A stretch of 42,640 nt of DNA from Anaerolineae bacterium (GCA_024653325.1 JANLFX010000021.1:1-42640); one strand, 5' to 3'. Positions 1 to 7,789 are shown, counted from the stretch's first letter. Notes: generated by a model not told the origin, from the sequence alone. Translations and numbers: made by a program.

Positions 1-639
1 CTGCTGGCCGTGAGCGACACCGGCACCGGCATGGACGAGGAGGCCCTGTCCCACCTCTTTGAGCCCTTCTTCACCACCAAGGAGACGGGTAAAGGTACCG
101 GTCTGGGCCTGGCCACCGTCCACGGCATCGTCAAACAAAGCGGCGGGCACATCACAGTCTACAGCGAACCGGGATTGGGCACCACTTTCAAAATCTACCT
201 GCCGCAGACCGAGGAGACCGGGCGGGTCACCGGACCAACCCCCACGCGCCCCACCATCTCGAAAGGCCAGGAAACCATCCTGCTGGTGGAAGATGCGGAG
301 CCGGTCAGAGACATGGCCCGCCGAATCCTGGCCTACAAGGGGTACACCGTCTTGGAAGCCTGTGACGGCGAGGAAGCCCTCCGCCTCAGCGCCGCATACG
401 AAGGCCCGATCCACCTGCTGGTGACCGACGTGGTGATGCCTGGCGGGATGAGTGGTCGCCAGTTGGCCGAGCGTCTGTCGGCCACCCGCCCCGAAATGCG
501 GGTGTTGTACATGTCGGGCTACACCGACAATGCCATCGTTCATCGCGGCCTGCTGGAGCCGGGGATAGCTTTCCTGCAAAAGCCTTTCGCTCCAGATACC
601 CTGGTTCTCAAAGTGCGCGAAACACTGGATGCGCCCTAA
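1..639 (+). CDS. hybrid sensor histidine kinase, C-terminal part (5' truncated by window edge)
   Basis: The frame is open from the first base, so this is the C-terminal 212 residues of a longer protein. Numbered from base 1, residues 4-70 are the end of a HATPase_c domain: the G1 box DTGTGM, the FEPFFTTK segment and the G2 box GTGLGL are all visible. A receiver domain follows at about residues 92-210, with acceptor Asp143 in the VTDVVMP strand and the conserved Lys194 in LQKPF. This is the classic hybrid kinase arrangement, in which a histidine autophosphorylates and passes phosphate to the attached receiver. The sensory part and the phosphorylated His are outside the window, so the signal is unknown. 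Nothing in the following gene points to its target. Confidence 0.9.
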   Translation: MLAVSDTGTGMDEEALSHLFEPFFTTKETGKGTGLGLATVHGIVKQSGGHITVYSEPGLGTTFKIYLPQTEETGRVTGPTPTRPTISKGQETILLVEDAEPVRDMARRILAYKGYTVLEACDGEEALRLSAAYEGPIHLLVTDVVMPGGMSGRQLAERLSATRPEMRVLYMSGYTDNAIVHRGLLEPGIAFLQKPFAPDTLVLKVRETLDAP

Positions 640-654
640 TACTACAGCCGCCCT

Positions 655-870
655 TGTCATTCTGAGTCGGCCATGGCTGGTCAGCCGATTAAGCCGATTC
701 AGCCGATGATCGGCTCCATCAGCTTAATCGGCTGACTGTCATTGCGAGGAGGCCATAGGCCGACGAAGCGATCTCCAAAATGCGACGAGGGGATTGCTTC
801 GCCTTCGGCTTGCAATGACAGGCAAGTTTCTGAGGAGGGGCTTCGCTCCCCTCGGTCGCTCAGAATGACA
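655..870. repeat. composite dispersed repeat with nested inverted ends
   Basis: The 540-base gap between the kinase and the lipase holds no credible gene. This part is bounded by TGTCATTCTGAG (655-666) and its complement CTCAGAATGACA (859-870). Inside lie a 13-bp inverted pair CAGCCGATTAAGC (682-694) / GCTTAATCGGCTG (722-734), and a TGTCATTGCGAGG segment (from 737) paired with TGCAATGACA (811-820). Nested elements with 'CATTGCGAGG...' ends are common non-coding repeats in environmental bacterial genomes. At 884-955 two more short hairpins follow (GCAGGTTTTCCAAACCTGC-type and a GGCGGCT/AGCCGCC pair). Confidence 0.6.
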
Positions 871-1050
871 CTTTTAGGCGAAGTGCGGTTGTAGTAGGGC
901 AGGTTTTCCAAACCTGCCGTCCATTGCGGCGGCTATGGAAAGCCGCCTACGTAAGCTTGGCCGCGCCAGCCAGGGCCAAGCAGGGCAATTTGACCCACGT
1001 GCCTATAGGCATCTTCATAACCTTAAATCTCGACAAATGAGTCAAGTTTT

Positions 1051-1160
1051 CACCGCCGAGACGCTGAGCACGCAGAGAGAGAAAAAATAGAGAAAGCTCT
1101 GCGCCCTCTGCGTGCTCTGCGGTGAGACCGACTCGTCGGTTTGAGGCGAAGCTTCGCTAG
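1051..1160. repeat. dispersed hairpin repeat family A, copy 1
   Basis: An inverted repeat runs from 1051 to 1124, with a 12-bp arm GAGCACGCAGAG matched by CTCTGCGTGCTC. A tail follows, ending GCTTCGCTAG just before the lipase ribosome site. A near-identical copy is at 11458-11564, and even the flanking 'CTTCATAA...ATGAGTC' sequence is shared, so the repeat unit probably begins near 1013. It is non-coding and probably a non-autonomous repeat. Confidence 0.7.
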
Positions 1161-1178
1161 CCGGATGGGAGGAGAACA

Positions 1179-2747
1179 ATGTCTGCTGTACCACACCCGG
1201 TCATCATCGTTCCCGGCGGAATGGGCTCGAAGCTGTTCGACCACCATCCCCGCCCTCATGAGAACTGGCTCAATCTGCTGCGGGTGATGGCCCGCAACCT
1301 GACCGCGCATCTACTGGATCCCGATTTTCATCGCCCACCGGGCCATTTGTGGGATGACCTTCTGTGGGTCCCCGATGTGCCCAATCTGGTGCGTGTGCTG
1401 CTCCAGCCTGGCCTGCTGGACCTGCCCGATAAGGAACAGCTTGTCGAGCCCCTGGAGATCCTGGATTGTGTATTGCACTTCCCCGGCCTGCCCAATTACG
1501 ATGTGTACAACCAGCTCATCACCTATCTCACATCGCTGGGTTTTGAGACAGGGCGCACCCTGTTCACCTGCCCCTACGACTGGCGGCGACCAGTGGAAGA
1601 AGCCGTCATCGCTTTCCAGCGCTGCGTCGAACGGGCACGGCGCGTTGTTGGCCCAGATGCCAGGTTCATTGTCATCGCCCACAGCCTGGGCGGCCCTGTT
1701 ACCCGTTACTACGTCGAAGTCCTGGGTCACCAGGACGACGTGGAGAAACTGATTCTGATGGGCACTCCCAACCGGGGAGCGCCTTCCCTCTTCCAACTCC
1801 TGCTGGAGGGATTCGGCCTCGGCAACCCGAATATGGACCCCTTGTTGAAGCCCCTTTCACTGCGGGTAGTGCGCTCCTTCCCTTCCCTGTACGAGTTACT
1901 GCCCGTTTATCCGGGGTTTCTCACCGACAGTGACGGCCAGCCGGTGGACATTTTCAGTGAAAGATCGTGGCTACCCGCCGTTTATCACGCGCATCTGGAC
2001 CGTGCTCAGGCCTTCTATCAGCAAATGCCCTCCGGCAGCAGCGTGCCGGTGGTGGGCATTATCGGTTCCGAACTGGACACCGTCACTCGCCTGACCGTGC
2101 CCCGCCAGAACGGACAATTGCAATGGGACGCTATTCAGTTCATCCCCCAACCCAGATCTGGTGATGGGACGGTGCCCACTATCAGCGCGGAACTGTCTGG
2201 GCCGAACGTACAGAATCACCGCTTCAACCTGGATCACAGCGTACTCTTCTCCGCTCCAGAGGTCCGTCCCCTCCTGAGACAAGAACTGCTGGGACTGCTG
2301 GCCGCGCCGCTGGCCTGGGAGGAGATCGCCAGACCTGTGCTGCGCGTTCGTTCCTCGCAGACTCACTATCCAGTGGGGCAACCTATTGTCCTGGAAGCGA
2401 CGTTGACCCAGGTTGACGGCACGCCCCTCAGCGGAGCAAGAGTTACCGCTCGCCTGGAGCCCTGGAACGTGGAAGTCGCCTTCAGCGAAAGCGCCGACGT
2501 GCCCGGAACGTACACTGTACAGGTGACCAGCACGCGCCCGGCCGACCTGCGGGTGGTCACCACCGCCGAAGTACCCGACGGTGCGCCGGTGCAGGCTATT
2601 ACTCTCGTCTCGGTGTACGATCCGAGGGACACCGCACGCTTACTCGAACAGTTGCAAACGAACGTGCGACGCACCTCCAAGGTGCGTCGCATGTTCACCA
2701 CAGAGCAATGTCAGAAGAAACTACGCTCACCATCGAACAAGCTATAG
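1179..2747 (+). CDS. alpha/beta-hydrolase lipase, LCAT/PGAP1-like, with C-terminal Ig-like domain
   Basis: The 522-residue product starts at an ATG behind GGGAGGAG. It opens with HPVIIVPGGMGS, the oxyanion-side start typical of LCAT/PGAP1-type lipases. The nucleophile elbow AHSLGG puts the catalytic serine at about residue 169. GDGTVP supplies the likely acid and LDHSVLF the likely histidine. Residues ~390-475 look like an immunoglobulin-like beta-sandwich. No signal peptide is evident, so a cytoplasmic ester or acyltransfer role is as likely as a secreted one. The last ~30 codons run through a dispersed palindrome (2660-2696) and into the recombinase gene, so the native C-terminus has probably been replaced by an insertion. 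The substrate is unknown. Confidence 0.82.
   Translation: MSAVPHPVIIVPGGMGSKLFDHHPRPHENWLNLLRVMARNLTAHLLDPDFHRPPGHLWDDLLWVPDVPNLVRVLLQPGLLDLPDKEQLVEPLEILDCVLHFPGLPNYDVYNQLITYLTSLGFETGRTLFTCPYDWRRPVEEAVIAFQRCVERARRVVGPDARFIVIAHSLGGPVTRYYVEVLGHQDDVEKLILMGTPNRGAPSLFQLLLEGFGLGNPNMDPLLKPLSLRVVRSFPSLYELLPVYPGFLTDSDGQPVDIFSERSWLPAVYHAHLDRAQAFYQQMPSGSSVPVVGIIGSELDTVTRLTVPRQNGQLQWDAIQFIPQPRSGDGTVPTISAELSGPNVQNHRFNLDHSVLFSAPEVRPLLRQELLGLLAAPLAWEEIARPVLRVRSSQTHYPVGQPIVLEATLTQVDGTPLSGARVTARLEPWNVEVAFSESADVPGTYTVQVTSTRPADLRVVTTAEVPDGAPVQAITLVSVYDPRDTARLLEQLQTNVRRTSKVRRMFTTEQCQKKLRSPSNKL
2660..2696. repeat. 11-7-11 palindrome, copy a (left of recombinase)
   Basis: Arm GTGCGACGCAC (2664-2674), spacer CTCCAAG (2675-2681), arm GTGCGTCGCAT (2682-2692, one mismatch to the perfect complement). 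The pairing extends outward as GAAC/GTTC. The same 11-7-11 layout recurs at 3699-3727, 25295-25323 and 38550-38578. This copy sits inside the lipase frame, where it is translated as NVRRTSKVRR. Confidence 0.9.
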
Positions 2748-3694
2748 ACCGCTATCTGGATTTCCTCCAGAACGTGATCGGGCGCAACCCTAAAACCGTT
2801 GCCGCTTACCGCCAGGGCCTGAGCTTTTTCCTGGAGGCGCTGCGCGCCCAGGACATGGACCCGGCAAACATCCCGGCAGCGGCCTTGAGCACGGAATGGC
2901 TCCAGCATCTGCTTCGTGACCTGAAAACCTACGCCGTGGCCACCGAGCACCTGTATACCACCGCCGTGGCCGGGTTTTACCGCTATGTCGCTGGGGAGGG
3001 TTGGGCCGAGGTCAATCTGGCGCGCATGGATTCCTTGCTCAAGCGACGCCGCCGCCTGGGGCAGCGGCTCCCGCCGCTGGGCCTGGCCGATAAAGTAGAG
3101 CACATCATCGCCGAGGCGGAGGCGCAACTGGCAACCGTGAAAGACGACGACCGGCTCCTCGCGCTGCGCGACGTGGCCATACTGGTCACCCTGGCCGACA
3201 CCGGGCTACGGGTCTCGGAATTGTGCGCCCTGCGTCGCAAGGATATTGACTGGAACCGGGCCCAGGCGATGATTATCGGCAAAGGCGACAAGCAGGCCGT
3301 GGTCCGTTTCTCGCGCCGCGCCCTGGCTCACATCCGCCGCTATCTGGCCGCCCGGCAGATTCTGGATGGGCAACAGCCTCAAGCCCTGGGCAGCCTGCCT
3401 CTCTTTGCCCGCCACGACCGGGCCACCGGCAAACGGTTATTGCCCCTCAGCCCTCGCACCGTCGAAAAGCTGGTCAAACATTACGCGACGCTGGCCCTGC
3501 CCCCCGAGGAAGCTGCCGCCATCACCCCGCACTCTTTCCGCCACGACTTTGTCACCCGCATCGTGTCGGAAACGGGGAACATTCACCTGGCCCAGCGCGC
3601 GGCGCGGCACGAGCACATCGGCACCACCGAACGCTACACCCACCTCAGCGACGAAGAGGTTGACGAAGCGTACCGCAAAGTGTTCGACAAATAA
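2708..3694 (+). CDS. tyrosine recombinase/integrase (XerC/XerD-like)
   Basis: The 328-residue protein has the usual two parts: an N-terminal SAM-like core-binding domain (~10-105) and a C-terminal catalytic domain (~125-320). All expected catalytic residues can be found: Arg168 in TGLRVSEL, the beta-hairpin Lys in IGKGDKQ, His275-x-x-Arg278 in HSFRH, His301 in ARHEH and the nucleophile Tyr310 in TERYTHL. The spacing His301 to Tyr310 equals that in XerD. Such enzymes cut and rejoin DNA at core sites made of two inverted arms around a 6-8-bp overlap. The gene overlaps the lipase frame by 40 bases and is enclosed by two palindromes of that design. Whether it is a mobile-element enzyme or a chromosome-dimer Xer protein cannot be decided here; the context favours the first. 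Confidence 0.9.
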   Translation: MSEETTLTIEQAIDRYLDFLQNVIGRNPKTVAAYRQGLSFFLEALRAQDMDPANIPAAALSTEWLQHLLRDLKTYAVATEHLYTTAVAGFYRYVAGEGWAEVNLARMDSLLKRRRRLGQRLPPLGLADKVEHIIAEAEAQLATVKDDDRLLALRDVAILVTLADTGLRVSELCALRRKDIDWNRAQAMIIGKGDKQAVVRFSRRALAHIRRYLAARQILDGQQPQALGSLPLFARHDRATGKRLLPLSPRTVEKLVKHYATLALPPEEAAAITPHSFRHDFVTRIVSETGNIHLAQRAARHEHIGTTERYTHLSDEEVDEAYRKVFDK

Positions 3695-3695
3695 A

Positions 3696-3730
3696 AACGT
3701 GCGACGCACCTCAAAGGTGCGTCGCACGTT
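3696..3730. repeat. 11-7-11 palindrome, copy b (right of recombinase)
   Basis: A perfect 16-bp inverted repeat begins two bases after the recombinase stop: arm GTGCGACGCAC (3699-3709), spacer CTCAAAG (3710-3716), arm GTGCGTCGCAC (3717-3727). It lies between the convergent recombinase and CitG-like genes and could also end transcription from both sides, although no long T-tract follows. Confidence 0.9.
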
Positions 3731-3748
3731 CACTGCCCCCGATGCCCT

Positions 3749-4651
3749 TCAGCTCAAAAGCACAGAAAGACCGTACTCCAGCAAAAGCACGAATAACGCC
3801 GTAGTGACCAGATCAGCAGTAGTACCGGGATTCAGTTTGTTAGTCGCATCGCGTAAGGACGAATCGAAACGGGCCAGCGATGCACGCCCCCTTTCGGTCA
3901 GAACCCCACCCTGGCGCAGTACCTCCCCGGCCTGCCGGGATACCTCTACTGCTGCATCCCAACCCAGCTTACGGACGATCAATGTATCGGGCACCCGAGT
4001 TAAAAGAGTAAGGGCCGTTTGCACAGTGGCATCGGTGACGGAGGGACAGGTGTGCAGGCAATCGTACAGGACGGGCACCGTCTGTTCAAAGGTGATGGCG
4101 TAATCGGTCACGTACTCGCGGGCCACGGCATCGCGGTCGGCGGCCAGGGCCATGGCCTGGCGCAGGGTGACATCGGGCTCCGCCCACACGTCGCCCCGCT
4201 CCACCCGGCCCAATCCACCGGGCGAAGCCAGACGGATAGCACGATAGGCCAGGCGAGCATCGTTCACGGTTAGCTCGCTCAAAACAACGCTAAGCCGTTC
4301 GCGCAACGTCCCCGATCCCGGTCCCATGGCCGCCCGCGCCAAAGGGGCCAGCAACAGCACGATGCCCAGGTTGGTGTTAGCCTGTACCAGCCGTTTGGTA
4401 TCCTGAATGGCCCGCAGGATGGTTTCCCCCACCGAGACCTGCCCCGCCTGGCGGATGGCCGGCCCAATAGCCGCCGCGCTGAGCAGGAAATCCTCCAGAC
4501 GCATGTCACGAAAATCATACAGCCGCGAGACATTGCCCGGCTTGCTGGCACTGACCTCGATGAGGCAGGCGATCTGGGCCGCTTGCACGACCTCGTCGGG
4601 GGTCAATATCTTCTCGTCCGTTCGCAGGTTGACAACACAACAATCGTACAT
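3749..4651 (-). CDS. CitG-like protein (triphosphoribosyl-dephospho-CoA synthase family)
   Basis: The 300-residue product carries the family's N-terminal signature SASKPGNVSR, then DFLLSAAAIGPA, NTNLGIVLLLAPLA and SPGGLGRV, and ends with the conserved NPGTTADLVTTALFV segment. CitG/MdcB enzymes attach ribosyl groups to dephospho-CoA. There is no citrate lyase or malonate decarboxylase here; instead the gene is the last of the H4MPT run. CitG homologues recur in H4MPT clusters of methylotrophs and in archaea, which suggests a phosphoribosyl-transfer step in making a C1 cofactor. The exact reaction is not known to me. The ATG at 4651 follows GGGAG. The end of the operon faces palindrome b. Confidence 0.8.
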   Translation of the reverse strand: MYDCCVVNLRTDEKILTPDEVVQAAQIACLIEVSASKPGNVSRLYDFRDMRLEDFLLSAAAIGPAIRQAGQVSVGETILRAIQDTKRLVQANTNLGIVLLLAPLARAAMGPGSGTLRERLSVVLSELTVNDARLAYRAIRLASPGGLGRVERGDVWAEPDVTLRQAMALAADRDAVAREYVTDYAITFEQTVPVLYDCLHTCPSVTDATVQTALTLLTRVPDTLIVRKLGWDAAVEVSRQAGEVLRQGGVLTERGRASLARFDSSLRDATNKLNPGTTADLVTTALFVLLLEYGLSVLLS

Positions 4652-4689
4652 CGAAACTCTCCCATCACCAACAGCGATCTTCTGTGCGG

Positions 4690-5553
4690 TTACCCAATTA
4701 CGTACTGAACCACCAGCTCAGCCACATCCACCCCGGTCACCTTTTGCAGCTTTGCCCAGCCGGGAATGCCGTTGACCTCGGTCACGTAGAAGTCGCCATC
4801 CTCCGAACGCAGAATGTCCACCCCGGCGTAGTCGGCTCCCAGCACGCGCGCCGCGCGCAAGCTCATCTCCTCCAGCTCGGCGCTCAAGGTCAGTGGCTCC
4901 GCCTCCGCCCCCTGGGCCACGTTCGTCTTCCATGAATCAGAGCGGCGGACCATGGCCGCCACCACCCTGTCTCCGATGACAAAAGCGCGGATGTCCTCGT
5001 TGTGGTGGGGAATGAATTCCTGCAGGTAATACACGTAACCACCCAGCTCTAATGCGCGAAAGACGCGGTAGGCTGTGTCCTGGTCCGAAACGCGCACCAT
5101 GCCACGCCCCTCGGAGCCGAAAAGGGGCTTGACCACCACATCGCCGCCCAACTCCTGAAAGGCAAGCAGCGCCTCGTCGAAGCGCTCGGTGACCACGGTG
5201 CGCGGCGTGGGCAGCCTGGCGTCCTCCAGCAGGGATGAGGTATAGTACTTGTCCACCGTGCGCTCGATGGTCGTCGGCGGATTCACTATCCGGATTCCGG
5301 CATTCTCCAAACGGTGTAGCACGTCCACACGAAAGATGACCTGTTCCAGCGAACCACCAGGGATGGCCCGCACAAAGAGAGCATTGTAATCGTCCAGCGG
5401 CTCTTCCTGGCTGCGCACCCAGGGACGATCGGCCAGGCGAGCTACCAGTTTGGTGATGGGCAAACAGGCTACGGCGATGCCCCGCCGTTCCAACGCCTGC
5501 CGCAACGCCTGGACATGCCACCCGCGTGGGGAACCCAAAATACCGACTTTCAT
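4690..5553 (-). CDS. RimK-family ATP-grasp ligase (MptN/OrfY-like), H4MPT side-chain glutamylation
   Basis: The 287-residue protein has an ATP-grasp fold with the RimK-type KYYTSSLLEDARLPTPRT opening to its central domain, the ATP loop KPLFGSEGRGM, the FIPHHNEDIRAFVIG metal/ATP strand and the terminal VTEVNGIPGW metal-binding Asn/Glu segment. The closest known roles are MptN, which adds glutamate to tetrahydromethanopterin, and the OrfY proteins of bacterial H4MPT clusters. Its ATG overlaps the stop of mch as ATGA, so the two are translationally coupled, in keeping with a role in finishing the C1 carrier. Lysine- or glutathione-type ligase activity is the alternative. Confidence 0.82.
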   Translation of the reverse strand: MKVGILGSPRGWHVQALRQALERRGIAVACLPITKLVARLADRPWVRSQEEPLDDYNALFVRAIPGGSLEQVIFRVDVLHRLENAGIRIVNPPTTIERTVDKYYTSSLLEDARLPTPRTVVTERFDEALLAFQELGGDVVVKPLFGSEGRGMVRVSDQDTAYRVFRALELGGYVYYLQEFIPHHNEDIRAFVIGDRVVAAMVRRSDSWKTNVAQGAEAEPLTLSAELEEMSLRAARVLGADYAGVDILRSEDGDFYVTEVNGIPGWAKLQKVTGVDVAELVVQYVIG

Positions 5554-6503
5554 CCTATCATCCGCCTCAACAGTTCCACGTTGATCCCACCGGCGTGGAA
5601 AACACGCCCCGTGGCGATATTGTTGAACGTGACCTCCGCCGGGCTGAAGAGCAGAGGATCAATCTGATAGAAATCGCCGTAGCGCTGGAACAGCTCGGAG
5701 AAGGGCGTGCCGTAGTCCCGCGAGGCCGACGACGGGACCTGCTCGATGATAGACTCCAGGGCCTCGTCGCTGGCCTGGACGACGTAGTAGGCCTGGCCGC
5801 CATACAGCACGGCGTCGTTGGTCAATCCGATGGCCTGCAGGTCATCGGCGGCTACAGGAGCCAGTGGACAGGTGCCGAAGCTGGCCACCACCTGCTCCAC
5901 GTCGAAGCCCAGCTCGATCAGCTTGTGCAAACCGGTCTCCACCACCCGCGCTGCAACCTGCACCGAGCCCACCAGGCTGGCCGTAGGTGCGATGGCCAAC
6001 CACACCTGGCTCTCGTCCACCCCACAATTGCCGGCCACGTACTTAGCCACGTCCTCATCGGGCAGATTGCGGCCCTCCAGCAAGAGCACGGCCACCCCGG
6101 CCTGGTCGCGGTACCTCAGCCGCTCGAATAGCTCTTCTCCGGCGTAGAGGGCTCGCGCCGGCCCGGAGCCTATGGCGACGAACTTGTCCCGTTTGATGGC
6201 CCATCCTGCATATTGGGCAGCCATGCAGGCGATGGGCGGATGTTCCACACGGACGCTCACCCCCGGCAGCCAGAGCCCCCCCTCACCCCCAGAGAACGAT
6301 AGACGGATGAACTCCACTGCCCCTAACCCACCCAGACAGGCTTCGGCGAACAGCCTGCCCGCCGCGAAACTCCCCGGCACCGCGATGCCAGCATCAATCA
6401 CCATGGCCCCGTTAGACAGGCGATGCACAGCCACGCCCAATACCTCAGCCTGGGCCGCCATCCGCTGCAGAATCTCGGCTGCTCGTTCGTTAACGCTGAT
6501 CAT
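5550..6503 (-). CDS. mch: methenyl-tetrahydromethanopterin cyclohydrolase
   Basis: At 317 residues the protein matches the usual Mch length (~320). It begins with the family's ISVNERAAEIL and contains FAAGRLFAEACLGGLG, QYAGWAIK and AIGSGPARAL, near-diagnostic of Mch. It hydrolyses methenyl-H4MPT+ to N5-formyl-H4MPT, or the reverse, in the cytoplasm, linking Ftr to MtdB. The ATG overlaps the end of fwdC by 14 bases and its stop overlaps the ligase start. The bacterial and archaeal forms are hard to tell apart by eye. Confidence 0.95.
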   Translation of the reverse strand: MISVNERAAEILQRMAAQAEVLGVAVHRLSNGAMVIDAGIAVPGSFAAGRLFAEACLGGLGAVEFIRLSFSGGEGGLWLPGVSVRVEHPPIACMAAQYAGWAIKRDKFVAIGSGPARALYAGEELFERLRYRDQAGVAVLLLEGRNLPDEDVAKYVAGNCGVDESQVWLAIAPTASLVGSVQVAARVVETGLHKLIELGFDVEQVVASFGTCPLAPVAADDLQAIGLTNDAVLYGGQAYYVVQASDEALESIIEQVPSSASRDYGTPFSELFQRYGDFYQIDPLLFSPAEVTFNNIATGRVFHAGGINVELLRRMIG

Positions 6504-7356
6504 AGATCAGAAGCTCCCCCTTACCCAAAGCAGTAATGTCGCCGTGATAGCGGCGATAGAAGCCATTCACGTACTCGTCGCCCACGGTCATCCCCCACTC
6601 CCGCAGGCGCAGCAGATAGTAGCGCAGGAAAACGGGCTGGTAGCGACACTCATAGCGGAAAGTGGGCAGCAATTCATCGTGGTCAGCCAAAGCCACGATA
6701 GTGCCGCGTTTCATCCCGGCCCCGGCCCGCGCTCCCAGGCGACCGGAGACCAGAATCGTGCCGGCGATCATTTTCGCCCCGGCGAATTCGCCCACGTCGC
6801 CCAAGACGACGATCAGCCCGCGACGCATCTGGGCCCCCACCTCGCGGCCAGCGTTGCCCTCGACGACGATCACCCCCCGGTTGACGCCGCGCTTCTCACC
6901 GCGATAGGCCGCGCCCAGCAGATGCCCGGCGTTACCGCGGATCCAGATACGCCCGCCCTGCATATGCGCCCCAGCCCAGTCCCCGGCGTTGCCCTCGACC
7001 ACGATCTCACCGCCGCGCATGTAGGCCCCCAGGTGCATGCCCACATCGCCCTGCACGGTGATGCGTCCGCGCGTCATCCTCTGTCCAATCTTCTTCACCT
7101 GGCGCAGATCCCCTTGCAGGATGATGGTATCGGACTTCTCACCTTCCACCTCGAACAGCTCGCCCAGTTTCATCTTCCGCCGGCCATAGAAAACGGGCAG
7201 AGCCTCAATCTCCCCTCGACTGCGGTTGGCGAAATTGTCGGGACAGATGCTATCAGCCTCGATGGGGATGGTGGTCGGCTCTCGCAAACGCAGGGTGACC
7301 ACGCTTTCTGCCAACTCGTCTTCTTTCATCAGCCCCGCACACGATATACAGCCCAA
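6490..7356 (-). CDS. fwdC: formylmethanofuran dehydrogenase subunit C
   Basis: The middle of this 288-residue protein is a beta-helix built from repeated GxxGxxxGxxM turns (GDVGMHLGAYM, GNAGDWAGAHM, GNAGHLLGAAYRG and so on), the GltB C-terminal-like fold of FwdC/FhcC. FwdC binds FwdA and FwdB and helps frame the tunnel between the two active sites. I place the start at the TTG at 7356 because a near-perfect GGGAGGTGATT site ends 5 bases upstream; an ATG at 7329 is the alternative, and an in-frame upstream start at 7392 would overlap the deaminase. The N-terminus carries CISC, which I cannot interpret. The gene is separated from fwdD-B-A by seven other genes. Confidence 0.93.
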   Translation of the reverse strand: MGCISCAGLMKEDELAESVVTLRLREPTTIPIEADSICPDNFANRSRGEIEALPVFYGRRKMKLGELFEVEGEKSDTIILQGDLRQVKKIGQRMTRGRITVQGDVGMHLGAYMRGGEIVVEGNAGDWAGAHMQGGRIWIRGNAGHLLGAAYRGEKRGVNRGVIVVEGNAGREVGAQMRRGLIVVLGDVGEFAGAKMIAGTILVSGRLGARAGAGMKRGTIVALADHDELLPTFRYECRYQPVFLRYYLLRLREWGMTVGDEYVNGFYRRYHGDITALGKGELLIYDQR

Positions 7357-7372
7357 AACAATCACCTCCCTC

Positions 7373-7789
7373 TCAATCCTCGTCAAAACCACTCAAGTAC
7401 GCGCCGGGCAGCAAATCCCGGGCTCGCGCTTTCACCTCTTGACCATCGTAATTGAAAATGACCATCGCCTCCGGCGCGTAATCCACCAGAAGCTGGCGGC
7501 AGTTACCGCACGGGGAGAGGACGGGATACGTGTCACCGCGCTTGTGCACGGCAACGATGGCCAGGATCTCCCGCTCGCCGTTGGTGAAGGCCGCGCCGAT
7601 GGCAATCGGTTCGGCACAGGGACCGTAGCCGCAGGCTTCGACGTTGATCCCGGTGTAAATGCGGCCAGAAGAACAGAGCACCGCCGCCCCCACCGAATGC
7701 TTCACCGGGTGATAATTCCTCCGCAGCACTTCCCTCGCGGCTTCGATGAGCTTTTGGTCTTCGGCATCAAGTTGTAGAACTCTCATCAT
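7373..7789 (-). CDS. cytidine deaminase-like zinc protein
   Basis: This 138-residue, one-domain protein has both zinc motifs of the cytidine/blasticidin deaminase fold: CAEPIAIGAA (Cys ligand plus catalytic Glu) and SPCGNCRQLL (two Cys ligands). NVEACGYGPCAEP resembles the substrate loop of small Cdd enzymes, except that the residue after CAE is Pro rather than the usual Arg or Asn. It could be an ordinary pyrimidine-salvage enzyme, but its place between ftr and fwdC inside a cofactor operon makes deamination of a pterin or furan intermediate worth considering. An in-frame GTG at 7792 precedes the two ATGs (7789, 7786); GAGAGG lies upstream. Confidence 0.85.
   Translation of the reverse strand: MMRVLQLDAEDQKLIEAAREVLRRNYHPVKHSVGAAVLCSSGRIYTGINVEACGYGPCAEPIAIGAAFTNGEREILAIVAVHKRGDTYPVLSPCGNCRQLLVDYAPEAMVIFNYDGQEVKARARDLLPGAYLSGFDED

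Larger units (their letters stand above)
2660..3730 (+). mobile_element. putative minimal recombinase cassette bounded by paired palindromes
   Basis: A tyrosine recombinase gene fills the ~1.0 kb between two almost identical palindromes (2660-2696 and 3696-3730). The shared 39-base segment differs at only two positions, and the two 7-bp spacers (CTCCAAG and CTCAAAG) are in direct orientation, so recombination between them could excise the gene as a circle. The left copy lies inside the end of the lipase frame, which fits insertion. Seen directly: the gene, the two palindromes and their match. Inferred: mobility. The alternative is a resident XerC/D-like gene that happens to lie between two REP-like hairpins. 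Confidence 0.45.

Noticed and set aside
2664-2692. Palindromes as ordinary rho-independent terminators
   Set aside because: None is followed by a good T-tract, one lies inside a coding frame, and the constant 7-base spacer is better explained by a protein-binding or recombination site, although termination at copy b cannot be excluded.
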